The position numbers and the translations under genes are program-made. Of a stretch of DNA of 64,000 nucleotides, positions 43,298 through 51,914 are shown in pieces. Location: the NCBI RefSeq assembly GCF_014202035.1, contig NZ_JACHFR010000003.1, forward strand, positions 1 through 64,000, in the 5' to 3' direction. A model generated the notes under the pieces. It was not told the origin of the DNA. It saw only the letters and a list, made by a program, of their open reading frames with translations, and made no database searches. Within the stretch, counting starts at the first letter, position 1, and each line of letters opens with the position of its first letter. This DNA is from Treponema rectale (lineage in GTDB: Bacteria > Spirochaetota > Spirochaetia > Treponematales > Treponemataceae).

Positions 43298-44200
43298 ATG
43301 GCTGAAAATTTTTTAGACAGAAATTTCTTTAATTTGAATGACGGCTCTATTGAAAAAATCTATCTGAAAGACAGTTTGTATTCAGAAGATGTAAAGCAGG
43401 TTATTGCAGTTCTTAAAAATTTTGACAGGATGACTCTTGCAGAAACAAAAGAATGTTTCATGCAGCTTTTGGGAAAATACAGGAACTCTTTTTGCATCAG
43501 GCATATTCGTAAGGGTGAGGAATTTTTCAGGGCCCGGCTCGGTTGTAATAAAGAAAAGGGAAGTATCGGAAAAAAATCCATTGATGTTCTCGTACCTTTT
43601 TTTGGAGAACAGATGCAGATTCCTCCCACCAGTTCTGCAGGAAAGGGAAGGTTTAACAGGGACGGCGTTTCTTTTTTATATCTTTCTTCAAATGAAGAAA
43701 CCTGTATCAGTGAACTTAAACTTGACGTAGGACAGGTCTGCAGTGTATGCCGGTTTATCAATAATAAAAAGAATGAATACCTTGATCTTACTCAGCCGGG
43801 TGAAAATCCTTTTATTGAATTGATAAAAAGAATACTCCTTACTCCGGTTTATCCTGAAAATAAAAACTATTATCTTTTTACGGAGTCCCTTTCTTCCGTA
43901 ATCAGGCGCCTTGGTTTCAGGGGAATACTCTATCCCAGCACGCAGTCTACGGATGAAAATAATTACAATATCGTATGCTTTTATCCTTCTGATTTTTCTT
44001 TTGTTGAATTTTCGGACAGGCTTTTTAAGGTTCATTCGGTTAAGTATACGGTTGAATCAATTCCTGAAAGTTATAAAAACTATGACGGATATGAAAGTCT
44101 TCTTAGTTCTGAAAGTGACAGAGAAAAATCCCGTAAGCAGATGATATTTGATTACATAAAAAAGAAGATACGTTTTGAAAAGCGATTGAAAAAAAACTGA
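43298..44200 (+). CDS. RES-domain protein (possible NAD+-degrading toxin-like enzyme), no antitoxin seen
   Basis: A 300-residue protein. Residues 1-65 have no recognised family. Residues ~70-235 form a RES domain: FFRARLG (Arg78, Arg80), PPTSSAGKGRFNRDGVSFLYLSS (given as separated motifs PPTSSAG, GRFN, YLS), ISELKL (Glu139) and YPSTQS (Ser214). In characterised RES-Xre toxin-antitoxin systems this fold degrades NAD+ by phosphorolysis or hydrolysis. A charged C-terminal tail ends in KKKIRFEKRLKKN. The gene starts 21 bp after the ABC exporter with an AGGAG site, and no Xre-type gene lies on either side. Catalytic activity is inferred from conserved residues. Confidence 0.72.
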   Translation: MAENFLDRNFFNLNDGSIEKIYLKDSLYSEDVKQVIAVLKNFDRMTLAETKECFMQLLGKYRNSFCIRHIRKGEEFFRARLGCNKEKGSIGKKSIDVLVPFFGEQMQIPPTSSAGKGRFNRDGVSFLYLSSNEETCISELKLDVGQVCSVCRFINNKKNEYLDLTQPGENPFIELIKRILLTPVYPENKNYYLFTESLSSVIRRLGFRGILYPSTQSTDENNYNIVCFYPSDFSFVEFSDRLFKVHSVKYTVESIPESYKNYDGYESLLSSESDREKSRKQMIFDYIKKKIRFEKRLKKN

Positions 44201-44310
44201 AAAGCTTGTAGTATTGTAGAAAATTTTAGAAAATCATGACAGTCTGTTCCCGTTAGTTTTTTTGGGTCATTTACATACGGTTTCACACTTTCATGAAAAG
44301 GGGAATCAGT

Positions 44311-46407
44311 ATGGAAAATACGGAAGAACTTAAAGACGGGATTATTATGCCCGAAACACAAATCAATTCAGAAAATCAGAATGATGCAGCAGATGAAACT
44401 GAATCGGAAGAAAGCGATGTAATTTCTTTTGAAGATCTCGGTCTTGATGAAATTACTCTTGAAGCAATAAAGAAGAAGGGCTTTGTTACACCATCACCTA
44501 TTCAGGTGCTTGCCATTCCAAGACTTCTTAACGGAGACTCAAATATTATCGCAAGGGCAAGAACCGGTACCGGAAAAACTGCCGCATTTGGTCTGCCTAT
44601 CGTTCAGAACATCCGCAGTGAAAGTGATCATGTACGTGCAATAATTCTCGAGCCGACCCGCGAGCTTGCAATGCAGACCTGTACTGAAATGACTTCTTTT
44701 TCTACGGGACGTTTTCCGCGTACTGCCGTTGTTTACGGCGGTGCTTCCATGAGTGAGCAGATACGTTCACTTCGCCGTGGTGTAGAAATTGTTACGGGAA
44801 CTCCGGGTCGCATTCAGGATCTTATGGAGAGGGGAGTTCTTGATATCAGTAAAATTGAGTATTTCATTCTTGACGAAGGAGATGAAATGCTTGATATGGG
44901 ATTTGTTGATGATATTGAAAATATTTTTTCAAAGGCAAATCCTGACTGCCGCGTTCTTTTATTCAGTGCAACAATTCCTGCTCCTATTCTTAAAATTGCC
45001 CAGAAGTTTATGGGAGATTATGAGATAGTTGAGGAAGAAGGCGTAGTAGAAGAACCGCTTCTTATTGATCAGAAATACTGGGTTGTACGGGATGGTGATA
45101 AAATTGAAGCCCTGACCCGTCTCATAGATTATTCACCTGACTTTTACGGAATTGTATTCGTTCAGAAAAAGACAGATGCAGATTATGTATGCAAGGCCCT
45201 TGATGAAAGAGGTCTTCAGGTTGCTGCCCTTCATGGAGATATTCCTCAGAATCAGCGTGAAAAAATTCTTGCCCGTTTCAGAAGCGGAAAGACCCGTGTC
45301 GTAGTTGCTACTGATGTTGCTGCCAGAGGAATTGATATTGAAGGACTTACTCATGTAGTAAACTATGATCTTCCTTTTGACGGTGCTACTTATGTACACA
45401 GAATCGGACGTACCGGCCGTGCAGGTTCAAGCGGTATTGCAATAACTTTTGTACGTCCTGAAGAAACCCGCAGAAAACTTGGTTTCCTTCGCGCTGCAGT
45501 AAAAAGAAGTGCTAAGGGAGAAATGACGGAAGGCCAGATTCCTTCTGTGGAAGAAGTAATTGAAGTTCGCAGAAACAGACTCTTTGATGATCTTAAAACT
45601 AAGCTTGGACTGGTTCAGAAAGATTCTGGAGAAGAAACTTCAGCTGAGAAAATTTCTGATGATGAAGAACTTGTTCCTCTCCCGGAAGGAGTTGCAGCAG
45701 CAGAAGTTCCTGCAGAAAAAATTCCTCATCTCAGAAAGGGAGATCCGTGCTTTGACGTAATGGCAGAAAATCTCTGTAACGGACAGAATCCTCAGGAAGT
45801 AGTTTCCGCACTTCTGTCTGTTGTATATGGAAGCATGCTCAGTAAAAAACGTTACTCAAAGATTACACCTGTAAGTGTCCGCGGTGGACGGGGAGACCGT
45901 GACAGGTTTGACTCTGACCGTGGAGGACGTTCAAGACGCGGTGCCCAGGCCGGAGAAAACCAGATTCGTCTTTATGTTCAGATGGGCTGGCATGACGGAT
46001 ATAATCCTAAAAAGATTGCAGATTTCTTCAGTTCCCTTCTTCATATTCACGGAAGGGATGTAGATGCCATTGATATGGCAGACAGGTTCTGTCTTCTTAA
46101 TCTTCCTACAGATGCTGCAAAAAGAGCTCTTGAACTTTCCCGTACGGACAGTTCCATTCCTCATATGCATCAGGATTCCAGAAACGGCGGTGATGATTAT
46201 GAGTCGCGCAGAGGCGGACGCGGAGGCTTTGGAAGAAGGGATGGTTTCCGCGGTGGACGTGGACGTGACCGGGAAGGAGACAGAGGATTCAGAGGTTCTG
46301 GAGACCGTTCAAGAAACTTTTCTCATTCAAGACCTGGAGTTCATACTTCAACGCAGCGTAACAGTAAGGCCGCCATCTTTAAGAAAGGTGCGGCAAAAGA
46401 ATACTGA
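44311..46407 (+). CDS. DEAD-box-type RNA helicase with DbpA-like RNA-binding domain and RGG tail
   Basis: A 698-residue RNA helicase of the CsdA/DeaD type. Q motif and motif I (ARTGTGKT, 83-90), PTRELA and GTPGR, then motif II reads DEGD (188-191) instead of DEAD. SAT and HRIGRTGRAG follow. A C-terminal DbpA-type domain (about 555-635) and a glycine/arginine-rich tail (GGRGGFGRRDGFRGGRGRDR) bind RNA. The ATG at 44311 is chosen because AAGGGG lies 7 bases upstream; an in-frame ATG at 44293 would put the start ahead of that site. Roles in cold adaptation or ribosome assembly are usual for the family. Confidence 0.92.
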   Translation: MENTEELKDGIIMPETQINSENQNDAADETESEESDVISFEDLGLDEITLEAIKKKGFVTPSPIQVLAIPRLLNGDSNIIARARTGTGKTAAFGLPIVQNIRSESDHVRAIILEPTRELAMQTCTEMTSFSTGRFPRTAVVYGGASMSEQIRSLRRGVEIVTGTPGRIQDLMERGVLDISKIEYFILDEGDEMLDMGFVDDIENIFSKANPDCRVLLFSATIPAPILKIAQKFMGDYEIVEEEGVVEEPLLIDQKYWVVRDGDKIEALTRLIDYSPDFYGIVFVQKKTDADYVCKALDERGLQVAALHGDIPQNQREKILARFRSGKTRVVVATDVAARGIDIEGLTHVVNYDLPFDGATYVHRIGRTGRAGSSGIAITFVRPEETRRKLGFLRAAVKRSAKGEMTEGQIPSVEEVIEVRRNRLFDDLKTKLGLVQKDSGEETSAEKISDDEELVPLPEGVAAAEVPAEKIPHLRKGDPCFDVMAENLCNGQNPQEVVSALLSVVYGSMLSKKRYSKITPVSVRGGRGDRDRFDSDRGGRSRRGAQAGENQIRLYVQMGWHDGYNPKKIADFFSSLLHIHGRDVDAIDMADRFCLLNLPTDAAKRALELSRTDSSIPHMHQDSRNGGDDYESRRGGRGGFGRRDGFRGGRGRDREGDRGFRGSGDRSRNFSHSRPGVHTSTQRNSKAAIFKKGAAKEY

Positions 46408-46426
46408 GTTAATTTTTTAACAGGGA

Positions 46427-47218
46427 TTATGCAAAAACTTTTTTTGCAACTGCAACGGTTTCCATTGCATCTTTTGAATAAAAGTCTGCATCAATTTTCT
46501 TTGCATAGTCTTCTGTAAGAACTGCGCCCCCTACAACTATTTTTGTCGTACGGTTGAGCTTGCCCAGTTCCCTCCTGAGTGCCTTTATGGTTTCTTCCAT
46601 GTTTGCAACGGTTGTAGTCATGAGGGCACTTAATCCTACCAGCTGAATATTGTTATCGATTACAGTCTGTACCACAGTGTCTACCGGTACGTTTTTTCCT
46701 AAATCAATTACAGTGTATCCGTAGTTTTCAAGCATTGCCCTTACTATGTTTTTTCCGATGTCATGAATGTCACCGTACACAGTTGCCAGGACTACAGTTC
46801 CCTTAGACTGTTCTTTCTGTCCTGAAGCTTCCAGGCTTTCTTTTATTTTTGCGAAACTTGAACTTACTGTATCTGCGCTTAAAAGGAGCTGCGGCAGGAA
46901 TTTTTTTCCTTTTTCAAAATCCTTTCCTACGTTATCAAGGGCAGGCACAATACAGTTGTTTATTATTTCTTCTGCCTTGTGATCCTGAAGAAGTCTGGAT
47001 GTAGAAGCCGGGGCTTTGTCTTTAAAGCCTTTTTCGATTATTTCGATAAGTTCCGCTTCTTCCGGGACAGTACTTGTGAGTCTGCTTTCTGCTGTTTTTG
47101 AGTCAGTATTATTAGACTTTTCTTCTTTCTTAGGAGCTGCATCAGGTGCCGGTTTTATAATTCCTGCAGAAGTTCCGCTGGTAATTACCGGCTTAATGCG
47201 AGGGGGCAGAGCCTCCAA
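46427..47218 (-). CDS. metH: Methionine synthase C-terminal part: cobalamin-binding module, out of frame with the N-terminal part
   Basis: 263 residues from a TTG at 47218, or better, the second half of the gene read after a +1 frameshift. A charged Ala/Lys/Pro linker (1-45) is followed by the helical cap (about 50-135) and the Rossmann corrinoid-binding domain with DIHDIGKNI (His axial ligand, DxHxxG), SALMTTT and KIVVGGAVLT. It ends without the AdoMet-binding reactivation domain of E. coli MetH. It overlaps the upstream part by 26 bp in another frame. Confidence 0.88.
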   Translation of the reverse strand: MEALPPRIKPVITSGTSAGIIKPAPDAAPKKEEKSNNTDSKTAESRLTSTVPEEAELIEIIEKGFKDKAPASTSRLLQDHKAEEIINNCIVPALDNVGKDFEKGKKFLPQLLLSADTVSSSFAKIKESLEASGQKEQSKGTVVLATVYGDIHDIGKNIVRAMLENYGYTVIDLGKNVPVDTVVQTVIDNNIQLVGLSALMTTTVANMEETIKALRRELGKLNRTTKIVVGGAVLTEDYAKKIDADFYSKDAMETVAVAKKVFA

Positions 47219-49100
47219 GGTTAAGGCTTAAGCTTATGGTGCCGTCATTTACTGCATCAACGATTATTTTTTCTTTTGCTTTTGCAGTAGTCGGGTCCAG
47301 TGTTCCAGTATATGTCTGAATGTAATCAAGGCAGTTGTCATCAAAGCAGGCAAGGGAACGGTATGCCCTGTAGGTATCCATCATGCTCTGTGCGCCCGGG
47401 TTTATTATTGCAGCGCTGAGTCCTGCATCAAGGGCAAGGGTGAAGAATCTTGAGTTTACAATGTCTCTTCTCGGAAGTCCGAAAGATATGTTTGATACAC
47501 CGAGAACAAACTGGATTCCGTCTTTTCCGTATTTTTCTTTAAGCATGCGGATGGCCCGGACAGTCTCGAGGGCAGTTTTCTGCTCTGAACTTACAGTCAG
47601 GGTAAGGGTGTCAATGAATATATCCCTTACAGGAATTCCGTATTTTGCAGCTTCCCTGATGATTTTGTCTGCAACTGCAACCCTGCCTTCTGCAACCGGG
47701 GCAATTCCCTCTTCGTCAATGCATAAGGCTGTTACTGCGCCGCCGTATTTTTTTATCAGTGGAAACACTTTGTCCATGACTTCCTGTTTTCCGTTAACGG
47801 AATTAACAAGGGCTTTTCCGTTATAGTACCTTAAAGCTTTTTCAAGAACGGGAGGTTCGCTGGAGTCCAGCTGCAGGGGAATACTGAATGTAGACTGAAT
47901 TGTTTTTACAGCAAGGCACATCATTTCTTTTTCGTCAATTCCCGGAAGGCCTACGTTAACGTCAAGAATATGAGCTCCGGCATTAATCTGGCTTTCTGCT
48001 TCATCGAGAATGAACTGCATGTCCTTATTCTGAAGGGCTTCCTTACACTTTTTTTTGCCGGTAGGATTGATGCGTTCTCCGATGATTTTTGGACCTGCAT
48101 TTTTTCCTACCTGTACGGTGCTGTTGTATGAACACAGATATGTGTTGCCCTGTTCTTCGTGTTCTGCTTTTGTAAAGGTGATGCCGTTAAGTTTTCCGAT
48201 CATGCATTTTATATGAGCTGGTGTTGTGCCGCAGCAGCCTCCCAGGATCATGGCACCGGTTCCTGCAATTTCCCTCTGGATTTCCGCAAATTCCTCAGGT
48301 TCAACTTTGAATACGTCTTTTCCGTTTATATTCTCAGGAAGTCCGGCATTAGGCTGTACAAGAACCGGCAGATGAGAATACTTCGTAAAAAGTTCTGCAA
48401 GTTTTTTATCTTCTTCCAGTGAGCCGCCGCAGTTAAATCCTATTATGTCCGGATGAAGGCTTTCGAGGTAGGTTACGCAGGTAAGTACGTCTGCTCCTGT
48501 AAGCGTGCGCAGGGTATCCTGAAAAGTCATTGTTGCTGCTATGGGAAGATTTGTGTTTTCCTGAATTGCAAGAATAGCTGCTTTTACCTCATACAGATCG
48601 CTCATGGTTTCAAGAATTGCAATCTGTGCTCCGTTTTTTTCTGCAGTTACTGCCGCGTCTTTATAGGCTTCATAGGCTTCGTCAAAGGTGAGCGGTCCCA
48701 TAGGTTCAAGCAGTTTACCGATCTGACCTGAGTCCCAGCTTATAAAACGGGGGGTGTCGTCATCAGGGTGTGCTTTTTTGAATTCTTCAACGGCTTCTTT
48801 CTGCAGTTTAAGGCTTTCTTTAATGTATTCTGCAGCTGACCATCTTGCATTTTCTCCTTCCAGCTTTTTTTTGTTTGCGCCGAAGGAATTTGCCGTCAGA
48901 ACGTTTGCTCCTGCTTCGAGATAGAGGGTATGGATTTCCTTTATTATTTCCGGGTGATAAAAGTTAAGGTCTTCAGGAATCTGGTAGCTTACGGCCGGAT
49001 ATTTCTGAATCATTGTTCCGATTCCGCCGTCAAAGAATATGAATTTTTTTTCTTTTACTGACTGTGATAAGAATTCCCTGAAAGTAAGTTCTCTGTTCAT
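47193..49100 (-). CDS. metH: Methionine synthase N-terminal part: homocysteine and methyltetrahydrofolate domains
   Basis: 635 residues. The homocysteine-binding barrel (about 1-315) has FDGGIGTMIQ, FNCGG and the GGCCGTTPAHI zinc-Cys pair. The pterin-binding barrel (about 335-615) has IGERINPTGKKK and HILDVNVGLPG. The reading frame ends at TAA 47193-47195, shortly after LNLGGSAP, where the intact enzyme would continue into the cobalamin module. The whole would be about 890 residues. A run of five C (coding strand, 47206-47202) sits just before the stop. The start at 49100 follows GGAGG closely. Confidence 0.93.
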   Translation of the reverse strand: MNRELTFREFLSQSVKEKKFIFFDGGIGTMIQKYPAVSYQIPEDLNFYHPEIIKEIHTLYLEAGANVLTANSFGANKKKLEGENARWSAAEYIKESLKLQKEAVEEFKKAHPDDDTPRFISWDSGQIGKLLEPMGPLTFDEAYEAYKDAAVTAEKNGAQIAILETMSDLYEVKAAILAIQENTNLPIAATMTFQDTLRTLTGADVLTCVTYLESLHPDIIGFNCGGSLEEDKKLAELFTKYSHLPVLVQPNAGLPENINGKDVFKVEPEEFAEIQREIAGTGAMILGGCCGTTPAHIKCMIGKLNGITFTKAEHEEQGNTYLCSYNSTVQVGKNAGPKIIGERINPTGKKKCKEALQNKDMQFILDEAESQINAGAHILDVNVGLPGIDEKEMMCLAVKTIQSTFSIPLQLDSSEPPVLEKALRYYNGKALVNSVNGKQEVMDKVFPLIKKYGGAVTALCIDEEGIAPVAEGRVAVADKIIREAAKYGIPVRDIFIDTLTLTVSSEQKTALETVRAIRMLKEKYGKDGIQFVLGVSNISFGLPRRDIVNSRFFTLALDAGLSAAIINPGAQSMMDTYRAYRSLACFDDNCLDYIQTYTGTLDPTTAKAKEKIIVDAVNDGTISLSLNLGGSAPSH

Positions 49101-49188
49101 CCATAGCCTCCGTTTCTGTGCTGAGAATCATATCATAATATTAATAAGATTTGTAGACATTAATTTTTAAATACGTAGAATTATAACA

Positions 49189-50574
49189 ATGAAAACAGAA
49201 GAATTGGGGTCTGCAAGAATACTTCCGCTTATGTTCAGACTTGCCCTTCCGTCTCTTGCTTCCTGTCTTATTAATGTTCTATACAGTATTGTAGACCGCA
49301 TCTATATCGGTCATCTTTCTTCCGCATCCTCGGCTGCCCTTACCGGAGTTGGATTATGCCTGCCTGTACTTCAGATGATAAGTGCTTTCAGCGCATTTGC
49401 AGGAAGCGGTGGTGCTCCTCTGTGTGCAATTGAACTGGGCAAAAAAGAAAAAGATTCCTCTGCACAAATTCAGGCACAGAAGATTTTCAGCAATGCTTTT
49501 TTCCTTCTGCTGTTTTTTTCTGCAGTGCTTACTTTTACCGTGCTTCTTTTTTACAGGCCGTTTCTGTATGCCTTTGGTGCCAGTGAAGGGACTTTTCCTT
49601 ATGCCAGGGATTATCTGCGTATTTATGGCTGCGGAACTGTTTTTGTTCAGCTTGCCATGGGACTTAATCCTTTTATAAGCTGTCAGGGACATGCAAAAAC
49701 TGCCATGCTCTCCGTTTTTATAGGTGCGGTTCTGAATATTATCCTTGATCCTCTTTTTATTTTTGTTTTAGGAATGGGGGTAAAGGGAGCTGCCTGGGCA
49801 ACGGTAATTTCTCAGGGAATCAGTGCAGCATGGATATTTGCATTTTTTCTGTCAAAAAATTCCTGCCTTAAAATTGATTCCAGAATTTTTAAGCCGGAAG
49901 GTTCCATAATTTATAAAATATCAGCACTGGGAATCTCGCCTTTTATAATGACAGTTACGGAAAGCGGTGTATATGCAGTTTATAATTACGGGCTTCATAA
50001 ATTTGGCGGTGATAACTGGGTCGGGGCAATGACTTTAATTCAGAATGTTCAGCTTATCGTTTATCTTCCGCTTGCAGGTTTCTGTTCCGGAATACAGCCT
50101 TTGATTTCTTATAATTACGGGGCACGTAAGTTTTTGAGAATGAAGTATGTAATTACGGTAATGCTTCTTGTTACTGGTATTACAGAAATTCTTCTGGTTA
50201 TGTCTGTAAGTTTTTTTCCGTTTTTTTATACCGGCATTTTTACCGGCGACAGCCAGCTTCTTAATATAGCTGCACCGATGCTGAGGTTTTATATTCTTGG
50301 AATGTACATTATGTGGCTGCAACATTGTGCCCAGACAGTTTTTGTTGCCCTCGGAAAAGCAAAGATATCAGTCTTCATAGCCTGTCTCAGAAAGATCATT
50401 CTGCTGATTCCCCTTGCATTTATTTTTCCGAGAATCTTTGGAGTTGAAGCAATTTTCTGTGCCGAGCCGTGCGCAACATTCTGTTCTGCAACCACCAGCG
50501 GTTTTGTTCTCTATTTTCTCTGTAAAAAAATATGGAAGGCTTCTTATTCTGAGATGGAACCGAGAATTTTATGA
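49189..50574 (+). CDS. MATE-family multidrug/Na+ (or H+) efflux pump
   Basis: A 461-residue inner-membrane protein with twelve predicted spans. The N-terminal PLMFRLALPSLASCLINVLYSIVDRIYIGHLS (seen as PLMF...PSLA, and YSIVDRIYIG) and the motif AGFCSGIQPLISYNYGA in the second half are typical of DinF/NorM-related MATE pumps. Cargo is unknown. The 3' end overlaps the convergent OhrR-like gene by 31 bp. No dedicated promoter is clear, but an AT-rich spacer separates it from the divergent metH. Confidence 0.9.
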   Translation: MKTEELGSARILPLMFRLALPSLASCLINVLYSIVDRIYIGHLSSASSAALTGVGLCLPVLQMISAFSAFAGSGGAPLCAIELGKKEKDSSAQIQAQKIFSNAFFLLLFFSAVLTFTVLLFYRPFLYAFGASEGTFPYARDYLRIYGCGTVFVQLAMGLNPFISCQGHAKTAMLSVFIGAVLNIILDPLFIFVLGMGVKGAAWATVISQGISAAWIFAFFLSKNSCLKIDSRIFKPEGSIIYKISALGISPFIMTVTESGVYAVYNYGLHKFGGDNWVGAMTLIQNVQLIVYLPLAGFCSGIQPLISYNYGARKFLRMKYVITVMLLVTGITEILLVMSVSFFPFFYTGIFTGDSQLLNIAAPMLRFYILGMYIMWLQHCAQTVFVALGKAKISVFIACLRKIILLIPLAFIFPRIFGVEAIFCAEPCATFCSATTSGFVLYFLCKKIWKASYSEMEPRIL

Positions 50575-50981
50575 AGCACTTTGTAAAGGGTCTGAGCTTC
50601 TTCTGAACTGAGGGCAACGCATCCTGACATCTTTACGGGAATGTCTTTAGCTTTTTCGATGAGCTGTTCTCCTTTAGAAGTTATTTTTACGATAAGGTTT
50701 CTTTCGTCGTCTTTTGAACGTTCCCTTGTGATAAGTTCTTTTGCTTCAAGTTTTTTAAGAAGCGGAGTAAGGGTGCCGGAATCAAGAAAAAGTTTCTGGC
50801 CCAGTTCTTTTACGTTCATTTTCTTGTATTCCCAGAAAACCATCATTGTGATGTACTGCGTGTAAGTAAGGTCAATTTCGTCAAGATACGGCTTGTATTT
50901 TCTGATGATTTCTTTTGCACATGCATACAGAGGAAAACAGAGCTGGTTTTCAAGCTTCAATGAATCGTATACTTCGGACAT
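50544..50981 (-). CDS. MarR-family regulator of the OhrR type
   Basis: A 145-residue winged-helix regulator. The N terminus LENQLCFPLYACAKEI carries Cys at residue 16, the position of the peroxide-sensing Cys15 of B. subtilis OhrR. The family marks LTYTQYITMMVFWEY and GQKLFLDSGTLTPLLKKLEAKELITRER are present. No organic-hydroperoxide resistance gene is adjacent, so its target lies elsewhere or is the MATE pump. It begins 17 bp after metF and may be cotranscribed. Confidence 0.85.
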   Translation of the reverse strand: MSEVYDSLKLENQLCFPLYACAKEIIRKYKPYLDEIDLTYTQYITMMVFWEYKKMNVKELGQKLFLDSGTLTPLLKKLEAKELITRERSKDDERNLIVKITSKGEQLIEKAKDIPVKMSGCVALSSEEAQTLYKVLHKILGSISE

Positions 50982-50998
50982 TTGTATTCTCCTGATGA

Positions 50999-51877
50999 TT
51001 AGTCGTTTACGGCTTCCATAATTCTGTCAATATTTTTTACTATATCTGTGACAACGTCAACTTTATTCATTGCGTAAATATGAATTCCCCGGATGCCGTT
51101 TGAAATAAGATCTATAATCTGATCTGTGGCATAAGCGATTCCTGCCTGACGCATTGCCGGTGCATTGTCTGCAAAACGGTCACAGATGCTTAACAGTTTT
51201 TCAGGAATGTATGCTGAGGAAAGTTTTACCATTCTTTCTACCTGATTTGAGTTTACAATCGGCATTATGCCGGCAAATACAGGAAGGTGAATTCCTTTTG
51301 ACTGAAGACGGTACAGATATGAATAAAGCATGTTGTTGTCAAAGAACATCTGGGTTGTAAGAAAATCAACCCCTGCATCGACTTTATATTTTAAATTTTC
51401 AATGTCATCGGCTCTGTTTGCGCTTTCCGGATGACCTTCCGGATAGCAGGCTCCTCCTACACAAAAGCCTTCTTTTTTGAGTATTGTTACAAGCTGGTCT
51501 GCATGACGAAGAGATTCTGTCGTAGCAGATTCAATGGTTTGTCCCTGAGGTACGTCCCCTCTGAGAGCAAGAATGTTTTGAATTCCTGCAGTTTTCATTT
51601 TCTGTATGTCGGATTTTATGGACTCTTCCGTATTACCTACACAGGTAAGATGGGCAAGGGCAGGGGTTCCGCTTTCAAGAATTTTCTGTGCGATTTCTAC
51701 AGTGTTGCCTCTTGTAGTTCCTCCGGCTCCATAGGTAATGCTCATGAAATCCGGGTTGAGGGAAGAAAGGTTTACTGCCGTATTTACAACGTTGTTGAAG
51801 TTTGCCTGCTGTTTTGGCGGGAAAATTTCAAAACTGAGGGTTATCTTTTTTTTCTGTAAAATTTCACTGATTTTCAT
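50999..51877 (-). CDS. metF: 5,10-methylenetetrahydrofolate reductase
   Basis: A 292-residue FAD-dependent (beta/alpha)8 enzyme making 5-methyltetrahydrofolate for MetH. FEIFPPK near the N terminus carries the catalytic Glu, and SITYGAGGTT, LTCVG, ALRGD and TQMFFDN mark flavin and folate binding. The length is standard. AGGT-type ribosome-binding signal and the ATG at 51877. It lies in a minus-strand run that includes the NFACT and SPOR-type genes upstream and the OhrR-like gene downstream. Confidence 0.95.
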   Translation of the reverse strand: MKISEILQKKKITLSFEIFPPKQQANFNNVVNTAVNLSSLNPDFMSITYGAGGTTRGNTVEIAQKILESGTPALAHLTCVGNTEESIKSDIQKMKTAGIQNILALRGDVPQGQTIESATTESLRHADQLVTILKKEGFCVGGACYPEGHPESANRADDIENLKYKVDAGVDFLTTQMFFDNNMLYSYLYRLQSKGIHLPVFAGIMPIVNSNQVERMVKLSSAYIPEKLLSICDRFADNAPAMRQAGIAYATDQIIDLISNGIRGIHIYAMNKVDVVTDIVKNIDRIMEAVND

Positions 51878-51914
51878 TTTTTTTACCTCTGAACACTGTT
51901 GCCGGAAAGGGTAT

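Noticed and set aside
43277-44311. Xre-type antitoxin partner for the RES protein
   Set aside because: The 21-bp gap before it and the 110-bp gap after it contain no reading frame with an HTH motif.
49101-49188. SAM or cobalamin riboswitch ahead of metH (and of metF at 51878-51914)
   Set aside because: The spacers are only 88 and 37 bp and lack the conserved blocks of those riboswitches.
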